Made by a program: the position numbers and the translations under genes. A stretch of 60,000 nt of DNA, from the NCBI RefSeq assembly GCF_037975245.1, contig NC_092578.1, forward strand, positions 2,181,001 to 2,241,000, in the 5' to 3' direction. Shown one piece after another: positions 36,333 to 47,215 of this stretch. A model generated the notes under the pieces. The model was not told the DNA's origin. It searched no databases and was given only the letters and a program-made list of their open reading frames with translations. This DNA comes from Apostichopus japonicus. Taxonomy: Eukaryota > Echinodermata > Holothuroidea > Aspidochirotida > Stichopodidae. Each line of letters starts with the position of its first letter. The stretch's first letter is position 1.

Positions 36333-39300
36333 GTAAGATTGGACGGCATGTGAACCTATACGTATATATACATGTGTATATATACAGACAGCATCTCGCT
36401 AATTAATCTCTGTAGTATATATACTCTTACACTCACATCTTCCTTGTTATATTGGAACCTCTTTTAGTTAAAGCTCTGTGCTTCCTGCTAACGCCTTGTC
36501 AGTGATTGTTTAACGCTCATGTTTTGCCTCATCTCACTCTTACCTTATCTTCCATTGGTCGTTGCTCTCATTTATACTCACTGTAACATTACAAGGGACA
36601 TTTGCCATGTTATCATTCTGAGCTAGGTTTTGAAAATCTAACACATCTCTCTTGCCATCGTTGTTCCTGTATACCGCATGCAGTCTCCTCATAACTTATG
36701 CATGGACTGGTTTACTTAGTTACGAAATGTAAGTTTCTTGAATACTGCATACATATCGGAAGGAACGGTGACCGATGCATGTGTGATCTTTATTTACTAT
36801 GTTAATAAGGTACTACTTTCCATGCCAGTTCGTATTGGTGTAATCACGTATCTAATGTAACATACTGTATATGCCAGCAAAGCAAAAGAATGTTTGTTGA
36901 AGGTGATAAAGCAATAAAATAGTACTAACATCCAAATCAAAACAAATATATACTTCATTCCTCTCAGAGTACTTATCTCCTATACATATATGCACACCGA
37001 TCTGCCAAGTATTGTCATTCCTAATTTATACCAAATCCAGTAAAGCTTTAAGTAACAGATTAACTGTAATTTCTTTCACTGACGAGCATGCTTTGGACAG
37101 TTTAATAATATTGATTTGAATCAATTAAAGTCTACTGTGCAACCCCTACTCTTAATACTTGCCCACTATTTGAACTACTTAATACTGGTAATATTTCCTT
37201 CAGACGTAAAACAAAACAACCGTCTTTGTGCACTGTTTATTTTCTACACCCCTCTCTTACCTGTCTCCTTAGCCTATGCACACCTATCTACCATAGCCTA
37301 TTAACTGGTAACATTCTTGTGTTTGCTTGTTTGCATGTGTGCTTGTTTGCTTGGTTTAGTTAGTTTGTGTTTGTTTACCTGTTTGAGTTATTATTTTAAC
37401 TTTTAAAATGAACTGTAAAAATTTGGAGGGATGTAATGTTTACTCTTAGTACCTCACATCCATATTTCAAAGTTTGCCGATTGCATTTGAGCAGTACTGT
37501 AGGTTACTTTTCCTACTCTCATTAGATTTTAGTAGTCGTAATTAATCAGAAGATGCTGTGATACACTAACTCTGTTTCATCTAAAATCTACGATAACCTC
37601 CAAATATAATACGCCTGTAATCTTATATCCGTAGAGTGATGAAATGATCATTTGAATTGGTGTAAAATTGGTGCAAATTTAAGTGGTACCATTGCCATAC
37701 ATTCTTGCTTATAACACAACAGAGCAACTCATCAATTGGTATATTGGTTGCTTGGTATGTTTCAGTTTTGACTTTGCAAAGAAACATCACATGTTCTTCA
37801 ACTTTCCTTGACATTAGAAGGTTGAGGGATGAAATCAAGTTCAAGTTAACATCCTTATCATTTCTGTCTAGCCTCTGCATCATCTCATATCTCTTCTCTG
37901 TCTGTGATTTCCTAGATTGTGATGACAAATAACTTCCCTTGTCTATAGAGATGCTTAAAGAGGCTCATTGCAATTCAGAATATTTTGTTTCTTTATATTT
38001 ATGATCATTATTATTGTTTATTTCTTCTTTTTTTTTGTTCCTAAATTAAGAATATAAGATAGGTAAAAAACTCTCCTGACTGAAAACTGTCACAGTTTGC
38101 AATCTTCAACAAAGATGTCATAATGGGCTAAATTGAATCGTTAAAATCCTCATCAAAAGATGCATTGGAATTATAACTATTTGCAGTATAATTGAAATGA
38201 TTTGCAGTACAGATGACTTCTGTATGTATTGGTTTTGCATTATGGTTATCTTTTACCTACTGTACCATCAAGCAGCTGCTTTATTCATGCCAGTAAAATG
38301 TGCCTATTTACCAAATTGCCACACATATATATTTACATAAAGATTACATACAATTTTCAGCACTCCTCTCTTAACTTTCATAGAAGGCTGATACATCAAA
38401 GCATTCATGCGCAAGACATATGTAATTCTATGTAATCCCATCTTCCCTCCCCACCCCCCTCCTTCACTCAGTACACCGTCTCATGTTACACCTATCGCAA
38501 TGCATACCCCAAACATGGATTAGTGGATTAGTCATATCCTCATAGCATGTCCCTCCCACCCCCTACCCCCCATGTGCATGTTCTAATACATGTATAATAA
38601 CAAATGAAAGCTCAAATTATTACCCAACTGATACATGTCCCAAACTGTGGCCTTTGAGTAAACTTCTCACTGTTTTCCCCATCTGCTGTGTTCAATGTGC
38701 ACACAAACTTTTCAGGAAGAAGAAACTGCATTTAATTTGTGTGCACTAAATTTTGTCATCTGATGAGATACATGTTTAGGTACTGTATTCAAATCCTGCT
38801 CAAGTACAACAGAATATGGAAAAAACATTACTTTTTTTCTTTGGGCCATATCAAAAGAAAAAGGAGAAAAACAGGAAGATAGGAAGGAAAATATAAAAGT
38901 ATACCAGGTACTAACATGTGCCTATTAGTTCCTCCTGAGAATGTGACTGTATTGTTACTTGTTTCAAATATTTACTTAATATCTGGTGCCCAGAGTACAT
39001 CGCTCACTCATATAACGTCTGGTTAATACTTTTCAAAAATTTGTGTGTTCTCATGGTCAAGAGATACAGGATACAGTGGTTGTGAGGATAGAATTATAGA
39101 TTGAAATATATTCTCTTTTTCCTCTTGTTGCTGGCTGTTGTAAAAAAAATGGAGCTCTTCAAAATTGTCTGTGTTCTGGTTAAGTTGTTCAGCTCAGTTT
39201 GGAAGGCTCAGTAATAGTATAAAGGAAATGTTATTAGTTTACAGTGCTCCCTTGCAGGTTCCACTCTTGTGTGATTTTGCAATGCTTATTGTCATATTCA

Positions 39301-40089
39301 TCTGTTCAGTCTGGCTTCATCTCATAACATCTTCCCATTTAAGGAGTGCTTAGTTTCATTTAGTCATTTATTTATGTTTTTTTGTCATTCATTTATTTAT
39401 TTCCAGCAAATGAAAACCTTTTATAAAATTATAATGGTACAGAGACTAGTGTGTGCATATACAAGTGATATTTACATGTTTATGTGCTAATTATCTCATT
39501 TTACCTTTATTGCGTGGAAAAGGAGAACACAGAAGTTCAATACTTATTAAATCATTTCTGCTTATGCTCTCTCAATATTTCTCAGGATGAGACTATGCAC
39601 ACATCAAGAAAGTTTACACTGGCAAACAACAAAATTAACAGTTTGAACACCACTGTGTCCCTTTAAAAGTAAACCTTTAGCAACAACCTATCTGTTAGCT
39701 GTCAACTAGGAGACCAAACACTGAACTCATGACCAAAATGTATGGAAGCTTTGACATCACCTGAGTTAGTCAGCCTGTGATTACATGATTTACGTCACTC
39801 CTCTCTTACCTGTCGTTATTCTACCAATGCACTTAGTCTACCTAGCCTACAACAGTTGGTAACATTTTTAGTACTGTGCCCCCACTGAACCACTTGGGTG
39901 TACCTCTTCCTATAAATCTACCATCCTCAAGGCTTACAGTACAACTGTTTTTCTAGTGTGATTTACCCATTGGAATCTTGTTGGTTTTAATGTTTATGGT
40001 GAAGTTTCTTGTTTAAAGCGCCTTTAAAAATGGATCGTGTTAATTTTTTTGCTTAAGTTCTGATTTTATTCTTGTATTACATTCCTTAG
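36333..40089 (+). other. Intron 1 of the coding region
   Basis: A 3.76-kb intron splitting the PDZ domain. It contains pyrimidine-rich dispersed repeat copies around 37245-37320 and 39795-39940 (both with CCTCTCTTACCTGTC) and a C-rich tract at 38440-38570. No further exon is needed: the spacing to exon 2 matches vertebrate ARHGAP21. Confidence 0.7.
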
Positions 40090-40264
40090 CATCACACATA
40101 AAAAGGGAGTTGGAGCCAATGGACACCATCTTTGTCAAACAAGTGAGAGAGGGAAGTCCAGCTGACAAAGCAGGTCTGAATGCTGGGGATCGAATTGTAT
40201 CAGTTGATGGGGAAAATATCTCCGGCAAGAAATACCAAACGGTGGTAGATACCATACAGTCAAG
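40090..40264 (+). CDS. ARHGAP21: ARHGAP21/23-like protein, coding exon 2 (second half of the PDZ domain)
   Basis: Acceptor CATTCCTTAG ends at 40089; the donor GTTTGT begins at 40265. The exon enters in phase 1 and leaves in phase 2, encoding residues 53-110. It reads KRELEPMDTIFVKQVREGSP, then ADKAGLNAGDRIVSVDGE, then NISGKKYQTVVDTIQS: the remaining strands and the ligand-groove helix of the PDZ domain. The run LEPMDTIFVKQV is nearly identical to vertebrate ARHGAP21, and the AGL..GDRI..V.GE pattern is a standard PDZ signature. A PDZ domain at this position binds C-terminal or internal ligand peptides and helps target the GAP to membranes and junctions. Confidence 0.96.
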
Positions 40265-40589
40265 GTTTGTTTTCTTTGAAAGCTATTTTGTGATGTTAAC
40301 ATCCCACCCCCCCCCCACCCCTCCTCTAAAAATGGATAATTTCTGTCTTGTTGAGTATAGCTGAAGTGATCCAGCACTTTCAATTTTAAGATGTGTGCAA
40401 GACATGGTTATCAAGCCAAGAAGCCCTAAATATCAAATTGGTAATTTAAAAAAAGTTACTGCTTGACCATACTTTGACGGTTAATATAGTGTGAGCTTGT
40501 GTAAGCTTCAATATTTGGATTTGAAACTTCTCTGATGGACCTCATTTGTAAATGTTTCTAAGATTTACTTTACACTTGTAGCAAATGTT

Positions 40590-40712
40590 ACCAGCCTTGT
40601 AGTACCAGTACAAAAATGGCATGAGTATATGTGTACATACTTAAGAATGTTCCATGGTATGAGTACTCAGACGAGGCTCTAAGCGAGAGTACAAGATGCT
40701 AGGAGAACAAGT
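40590..40712 (+). repeat. GTAC-rich dispersed repeat, copy B
   Basis: Has ACCAGCCTTGTAGTACCAGT, GGCATGAGTATATGTGTAC and GGTATGAGTACTCAGACG, like copy A at 24783-24930. It abuts the exon-3 fragment copy. Confidence 0.5.
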
Positions 40713-40713
40713 A

Positions 40714-40854
40714 CAAAACTGGATCACCTTCAAGGAAGGTAGACTTTGCCAAGGTGATTTAAGATATGCTGTTATGGATTCTAAAGACACGAGGACGAGT
40801 AAAACCGATTTGCCATCAGACGCACAGACAAGCAAAAAACTTTTCGTCTGACAG
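40714..40854 (+). pseudogene. Decayed partial copy of exon 3 in the preceding intron
   Basis: These 141 bases match 41328-41485, inside exon 3, in the same orientation. They share ACTGGATCACCTTCAAGGAA and GATTCTAAAGACACGAGG and end on the same TTTTCGTCTGACAG. By eye there are about a dozen substitutions, a one-base deletion (ACTTTGCC for ACTTTAGCC) and a deletion of about 16 bases near the end. The one-base deletion brings a TAA into frame soon after, so the copy cannot extend the protein. It carries no plausible donor. It appears to be a duplicated fragment, not an alternative exon. Confidence 0.88.
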
Positions 40855-40967
40855 AAGTACAGGCATAGTAAACTTTGAGAATAAATTTGGAGTAAGTTAA
40901 TACAACTCTTGATAATCCTTCAGGCAGTGTTATGTAATTTTTTTTCTTTTTCCTTAACATTTTACAG

Positions 40968-42369
40968 AAACACCAGTGTGGTGTTGGAAGTTGTTCCCAA
41001 GTCAGATGACATACTACAAGTGGCGTACCCTAGTTCCTCGCTCCGATCACCACGAGAGAAGTCAGAGAGTTACGACACCCCTGCATCAGAAATGGCATCA
41101 CCCACATTAGAGAGTGAATTTCTCTCCGATGACGATATTCTCATCGTCGGTGGTAGCCCAGAAAAATCTGCACATGGAAATGTTGAGAGAACAGAAATTC
41201 AGTTGCCAATTAAAAGCGATTCTAGCGTGCCAAAATATCTAGTTAGTGTACCTGATAGGACTGATGGGAATAATTCTGAACACCTGGTGATATTACCAAA
41301 GGATGGTACCATTGAAATTCAGGGTTTAAAAACTGGATCACCTTCAAGGAAGCTAGACTTTAGCCAAGGTGGTTTAAGATCAACTGTTATCGATTCTAAA
41401 GACACGAGGCCGAGTAAAAGTGATTTGCCGTCAGACACACAGACAAGCAAACATGTCTATCCGCAAAGACCTTTTCGTCTGACAGGTGTTTTGGGTAGTC
41501 CTGGGTCCAAGGGTTCCCCGGGTAGAGCACCACACGGTGCACAGTTACAGTGTGATAGCAACCCTGTAGATGTATCCACATCTTCACCAGTTGGAAAGTA
41601 TAGACAGTGTGTGAATGTGCTGCCTAATAAACCAGTCTTAGTCAAAGTGGAAACATCTCATATCACAGAGGAAAGAGGCGATATTCGTACTACAAGCGTC
41701 CCCACGAGGTTACAACAAGGTCGGTCACCACAGAGTGGCAGTGTAACTCCAGAGAGATTATCCACCAACTCTAACGTAATCAACATTTCTAACTCAAACG
41801 ATGGACAGGTTAGGATCAGGGTGAAAGATCCGTTTTACAGGGAACATGCACAAATGTATTCACACAGTACTAGTGGTATCGACCAGTCCAATCCCAGTAT
41901 GATAGTGGACGCCAGTCAACCCAGCGTCAAACTCTCAAAGTCGAGAGACAAAAAAGTCTTGCCGGATAATTCTGCAGATGTGCCACCAGTGCACAGCGCC
42001 AACAGGAAGTACTCTGATCCCATCGCTGTGCAGCGTGCAGAAAAGTTAAAACCGTTCCATAATCTCGATTTAGCTAGTCTGACTACTCCCAGATCGGGGG
42101 AAGCACACAAGACAAAGCACGACGACACCGACGGCCGAATTAAAAAGTTTCTCTTCCAGACGACCGCTACCATCGATATTAAGGACCATAACAAGAAAGC
42201 TGGGTCATCGAAGGAAGCTCCCCCGGCCCCGGTGAGAAGCAGCAGCAGGGGCAGGGTCAGAGAGAGAAGTCTGGAACGAGATAAGAAGAAAGAGAAAACT
42301 TTCTTAGATAGGAAACAGAGAAGTCGCAGTTATGATCGTAATTATCACAGGAAGAATGCCAGGAATCAG
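40968..42369 (+). CDS. ARHGAP21: ARHGAP21/23-like protein, coding exon 3 (PDZ end and long linker)
   Basis: The largest exon, 1402 bp, residues 111-578, entering in phase 2 and leaving in phase 0 at GTAATG (42370). It opens with the last PDZ strand, NTSVVLEVVPKSDDILQVAY; DILQVAY is shared with vertebrate ARHGAP21. The rest is a low-complexity linker rich in Ser, Pro, Asp and Lys with no fold I recognise, like the vertebrate linker. An acidic patch (LSDDDILIVGG) comes early. The last ~45 residues are very basic (RGRVRERSLERDKKKEK, then RKQRSRSYDRNYHRK), a possible membrane- or nucleus-directing stretch. The open frame extends upstream to an ATG at 40909, but that part is intron, as the split AGA arginine codon with exon 2 shows. 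Confidence 0.95.
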
Positions 42370-42850
42370 GTAATGAAACGAGAGGTATCGTCACATCTAA
42401 AGAGTATCTGTTTTGGACATTTATTTCTTCCTCAATAATCGAATCTTATTATTATTATTAAAGAAAATGTACTAAGTATACAATAATACATTTGAATACA
42501 TACACTAAGGCGTCGGAAACTTAATTATCAGGATATTTTTCATTTGTAGACAATCTCCAGTTCTGACTTGTCCAGGTATAATCTAGGATTTATTGGTTTT
42601 CATGTGTCAAGTCACAATTGAGTAGATAAATCCTCACTAATATGATGTTGATTTACTTTTGTATTCAATTGTGGTTGCCATTTCAGATGCTTCTATGAAA
42701 TTTGCCTTTGGTATCAAGATCCCTATTGCATTTGTTAAGTCACCACCTGATAAGATATTTTACTTTATATAGTTGCTTTTCGGTGATAGAAAAATATTAT
42801 CACGTTCTCAAATTCCAATGTTTCATATTTCTTTTGTGGTCTTACCCCAG
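42370..42850 (+). other. Intron 3
   Basis: A 481-bp intron with no repeat I recognise, except a short (ATT)n near 42448-42462. Confidence 0.85.
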
Positions 42851-43013
42851 TCGATCCACCAGCATACTATCTATGCAGAGAGGGAACAAGAAACGCAACT
42901 GTTGAGGCCGCCAAGACCGAGAATGAGAAGCCGGAAGGATTCAGACCCTACAAGTCCGAGTCACCCGACAAGTCCGAGTCCAGAGAGCAAAGGAACCGCC
43001 GACAAAGCAGCAG
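42851..43013 (+). CDS. ARHGAP21: ARHGAP21/23-like protein, coding exon 4 (linker)
   Basis: Acceptor TGGTCTTACCCCAG, donor GTAAAT at 43014. Phase 0 in, phase 1 out, residues 579-632. It reads SIHQHTIYAEREQETQLLRP, then PRPRMRSRKDSDPTSPSH, then PTSPSPESKGTADKAAG. It is a basic stretch followed by tandem TSPS motifs, likely proline-directed phosphorylation sites and disordered. Continuity rests on matching phase, splice sites and composition, not on homology I can recall. Confidence 0.85.
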
Positions 43014-43635
43014 GTAAATGGTCCGGTTATTTCTAGCTTGAAATCTTTTTTAACTTTACAAAAGATGAGACCGTTTGGACGTATCATGAACTCTGCCATA
43101 CCAAATATACATTCATCTTTGGTAGATACCACTGTAGGGGTCAGAGAGAAAGGTCAATACCTATTTCCCCTTTTGTTGATGTCTTACGTCTTGTATAAAG
43201 TTCAACGGCCTGACATTTTCAATTCTAACAAGATCATTTTTAGAGGCAGATTCAGACAAAAATAGAGAAAAAAACAACTTTAATAGATAGATGGGACTGA
43301 TGAATTAGTTCAGTACTTGGACAGAAATGAAAATAAGAGTACTGAAAAATATAAATGGGACGAAGGAAGAAAAAGGACAGTGAGAAGATATATCGCTAAA
43401 AAACAAAAGATTGTCTAAAATCTTGTTCATTTGAGCTCTCATAATATCATAAATTTCAAATTCCATTTTTTTTTACGAAAACATTTTCATGTGCATTTAA
43501 TACCTACAATGCAATGCGCTTTACGCTCACTTGAAGAAATTGTTTGTATTTTTTTTTTCGTGATGACTTTGGGATAATTATATTTCACCAAATGGCTTCT
43601 GTCCATGATTTGCATATTTCATTTTATCTATTTAG
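43014..43635 (+). other. Intron 4
   Basis: A 622-bp A+T-rich intron; nothing else recognised. Confidence 0.8.
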
Positions 43636-43761
43636 CGTTATCCTCTGACATGGAGATGTTAAAACTTATGGCTTCCTCCTCACATCTCAAAACTAAGAGG
43701 TCACGTCGACCCCTTGGGGGTGTCTTCTCCGATGAGGCACTTGCCTTTATTACTACTACAG
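43636..43761 (+). CDS. ARHGAP21: ARHGAP21/23-like protein, coding exon 5 (linker)
   Basis: Acceptor TTATCTATTTAG, donor GTAGAA at 43762 (weak). Phase 1 in and out, residues 633-674: SSDMEMLKLMASSSHLKTKR, then SRRPLGGVFSDEALAFITTT. It holds a basic KTKRSRR cluster. As a 126-base, phase-symmetric exon it could be skipped without breaking the frame, and the weak donor makes alternative use plausible. Confidence 0.78.
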
Positions 43762-45793
43762 GTAGAACAGGTGGTGGCCTGCTGCATACTGCGATAGTAG
43801 CCTTCATCAATATTCATTTCTGTATCAAAATGCCATTAATATATATGCAAATCATGTCATAAATATGCAGTTCTTGGGACTGATTTGCAGTTTTGTCTCA
43901 CATAACAATGGAAAAACTGTGCTCAGGGATTCTATGTTCAATCTTCGCTTTTTTTATTTCTTGATAATTTGGATAATAAAATTATCAAGCCCTTTGTTCT
44001 AAATAATTCTATTGCTTTCAAGTGAGTATGGAGTAGTAACATCACTGTTGTGAAGGTGAAAATTATTTTGGATCCAAACGATAAATCTTTTAGATTCTTT
44101 TGTCGGTATTGCTATTAAGCTACGACTCGATGGCAGTATTGTAGAGGGAAAAAAAGAAGATTGATCAATAACGTTGAATATTTACAGAAATGACTGGTAT
44201 TGGATAGGACACGGAAAAAATACATCCTTTTACTCTTAAATTAATTATAAAGAGCTAGAATAAAGGACAGAACTCGATTGGAATATTAACTAAAAGGTTG
44301 TTGTTTTAAGTACAGCTTACTATATAAAGAGCTGTAGACAAGTTCTGAGGCTCATCATAGGGAATGTGTCCACTAAATTAATGTGTGATAGATTCCTTAA
44401 AGTTTCCTAAGCAGTAGAACAATGGAATTGACATTCAGCAAAAAATTCTAAAGAAAATAGCATTATTTTCTTTCCAAATAGATATGTTATGATGCCTTTA
44501 TCTTTTGTTTCAATACTTTATACATTGGTTATGGGGCTAGTTGCTTTGGTTGTGGTGGCTGTTTATTGTGGTGGTTACTACTGTATATCATAATTATGCT
44601 GGCATAGCAAAGTATATTATTTTGTCATGCTTATTTCATGGTAGCTCTCTTTTACTACTTCATTAATTCATAAAATGTGGTCTAAACATCTAATCAAGCT
44701 GGAAAACTTTAACATGAAAAGTTCCTGTGTAGACAGTGTGACTATGTTTATTTGATAACTCTGATCATATAGCTGTATGCATACAACACACCACATGAAA
44801 TGTATACCCTGTTCCTCATATGTATGAGATAAACTCAATAGAATAGCGATACGGTTGAATAATCACGATGAAACATGGGATGAAAATGAAATAATTATAA
44901 GGCAAGTTTCAACATTATGTGAAATGGTAAGACCCACCCATGAAATGAAAACTGTTTGGTAATTTGACTAACTTTATTGTCAGGATGATAGGCCCAAAAA
45001 CTGTCAAGACATATTGAAAACATTAAGAATGAAGTAAAAATAGAACCTTGGTATTCTTATCTCATATTTCAGACTGTCTGGACCAATCTATTCTTCTTCC
45101 AGATCTTTTCAGACCCAAAATAGGTCACAGTTCATCCTCATTTTCATACTTTAGTTGTTTTTCTTTCATTTTGTTAAGAGTTAGGTTTGGCATGAACCCA
45201 TGCAGACGTCGTTTTCGTCGTTGCTGTATTTTGCTTGGATATTTTATGGCTTCCCTGGGAAGGTTTTACACTTTATTTAAATTTAAATAATAAAATTGTA
45301 GTCAAAAGTTTGAAATTTTGTGATTTAATAGTTTCACCCTTGACTACCATAGTATGTGTCAACAGGAAAAGATTAAATGATACCTAGGTTTCTATTACAC
45401 TATATAAAGAACTACTGTGAGAGGAAAAAAATAGACAAATGTCTGCTTTCACTCTGTAGTTTTCACACGGTGCAAAGCGAAAACCTAACTCCCCCAAATC
45501 GTTCTTATTTTAGGTCAAAATAATTAAATTGGCAATTGTCTGATATTATATGGGAGGTGTTTCTTGGCTCATTCGTTACTGATGATAACTTATTTGTGTA
45601 AGGAAATGTAGTGGTTCTTAATAGTAAAAATATTATTGTTTGTATGTTTATCAAACATGAAGCTTGAAAGACAAGTTTCTCTTGTCGAATCTGTTTCTTA
45701 ATTAGCTGATTAATTATTAAAGATCAAAATAAATAAACTGTTAGCAAACTGATTATCCACTAAAGAGCCTGTGTAAGAGAATGTGTAAAAGTA

Positions 45794-45840
45794 AGAGGGC
45801 CTGACGTTTCCATCCTAGCAGGATCTTCTTCAGAGGCTGA
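45794..45840 (-). repeat. Hammerhead-like dispersed repeat, copy 2
   Basis: Read on the minus strand it has CTCTGAAGA, then AGATCCTGCTAGGAT, then GGAAACGTCAGG. These fit the CUGANGA box, a five-base stem (AUCCU/AGGAU) and the GAAA box of a hammerhead ribozyme core, followed by GUC, but a stem III is not evident. Similar strings are typical of Penelope-like retroelements. Confidence 0.6.
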
Positions 45841-45970
45841 ATGACAAGTTACAGTAACAGAAGGGACAAATACACACACAGAATGCAGACAGGTTTTAAT
45901 GAGCAGGGTGACGACAAAGAGAAAGATGTAAGAGGATGAGTAGACAAGGGATGGAGAGATAATTATTCAA

Positions 45971-46131
45971 GAAATAGTTTACTGGCAGTAGATACAAGGA
46001 AATAGTCTACTGGCAGTAGATACAACGAAATAGTCTACTGGCAGTAGATACAGCCAAATAGTCTACTGGCAGTAGATACAACGAAATAGTGTACTGGCAG
46101 TAGATACAACGAAATAGTCTACTGGCAGTAG
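45971..46131. repeat. Tandem array of six 28-bp units
   Basis: Units begin at 45971, 45999, 46027, 46055, 46083 and 46111; the last is partial. Each carries GAAATAGTCTACTGGCAGTA and GATACAAC with few changes. CTACTGGCAGTAG within the unit is an imperfect palindrome. Confidence 0.95.
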
Positions 46132-47195
46132 TCCTGATAGACAGACAGTAGATAGTTTCCCACTTTTAAGTTCTTGCTAAGGAGTGCTTTCAGTATCTTG
46201 CCAATTTTGCTCCAAAAACTACTTTTTTAATTAATATATCTTTTCATAGGATGAATTTTGTACTCGCAAGGAGGTGCAACTCAGTGTGTGGTGTTTGATG
46301 TCAATCATGTCATCATGGCAAATTTTCTTCAATAGCTTTATTTTCTTTCTATAATATTCTTTTCTTGATGTCTCCTTTCCATTGTGATAAGTTTTGGAAT
46401 GTTTACTTTGGTAGCTGCCGATGATCTCATAGATTCATAACAATAAACTTCTGAGAATGAAAGGAATGAATTTTCAAATAAAATACAACAGACATTTTGC
46501 GCTCAGTCATTGAATTCACATACAATAACCTGCTTTGAATGACTCACACATATCTTGATCACAAGTCATTCCATGTTTTAATTGTGGTTCTATTCAATTT
46601 CAAAATGATCACAGAGATATGGTATGCCTTGCTTTATAAAGTCTTGTTTCTGGTGCCTCTCTCACTTCTGTTACAAAAAAAGACTTCTGTGAAAATTCCC
46701 TCAAATTATTTACAATTTTCTGAAATCCTAAGTTTTAAATAATACTTCATTGTTCATTTCATGTATCCAGGATGACTTTTCTTCTTTTTAGGCTAGATTT
46801 GTCAATTCTTGTTCATTACTGGAGAAATAGAAGTGAATATTTTGCTCTATTTTGGAAAAGTCCTAGTGGGAGGGAGGGTTTATTTCATGGGTCAGATGTA
46901 GGTATAATTAGGACTACTGGCCCCTTAGTCTTACTCAAGTACCTTGATTTGAGTCCCATCATCATCCCTTGGGGTGTTTATAGGTGACCCATGGTAACCG
47001 CCATCCAGGAATTTTATCAATTAAAAGATCACTGGGAAAAGGATAGGAAAAAAATACTGCCTACCTACCACATGTTTAGATAATCAGAAGTATTTAGGCA
47101 AACTTAAAGGAGTTTAGGTACAGTTAGGCAGAAAGATGGTCTGATAGTGAATCCCAGTAACTAGTTTAAGAGAATGGCATTTTGTAGAATTCAGT

Positions 47196-47215
47196 GCCAC
47201 TTTAATTAAAGTGGC
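47196..47215. repeat. Perfect 20-base palindrome
   Basis: GCCACTTTAATTAAAGTGGC, identical to its reverse complement, in intron 5. No sign of function. Confidence 0.9.

Larger units (their letters stand above)
40265..40967 (+). other. Intron 2, holding repeat and exon-3 copy
   Basis: A 703-bp intron. It contains a C run near 40307, a GTAC-rich dispersed repeat (40590-40712) and a decayed copy of part of exon 3 (40714-40854). It ends in a good T-rich acceptor, ACATTTTACAG. Confidence 0.85.

Noticed and set aside
40909-40967. ATG at 40909 as the start of a separate 509-residue protein
   Set aside because: This part is intron 2. The acceptor at 40967 and the split AGA codon with exon 2 show that the frame from 40968 is exon 3 of the larger protein, and the frame after 42369 is intron.
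45971-46131. CRISPR-like regular repeats
   Set aside because: The 28-bp units are directly adjacent without spacers and lie in an animal intron; it is an ordinary tandem array.
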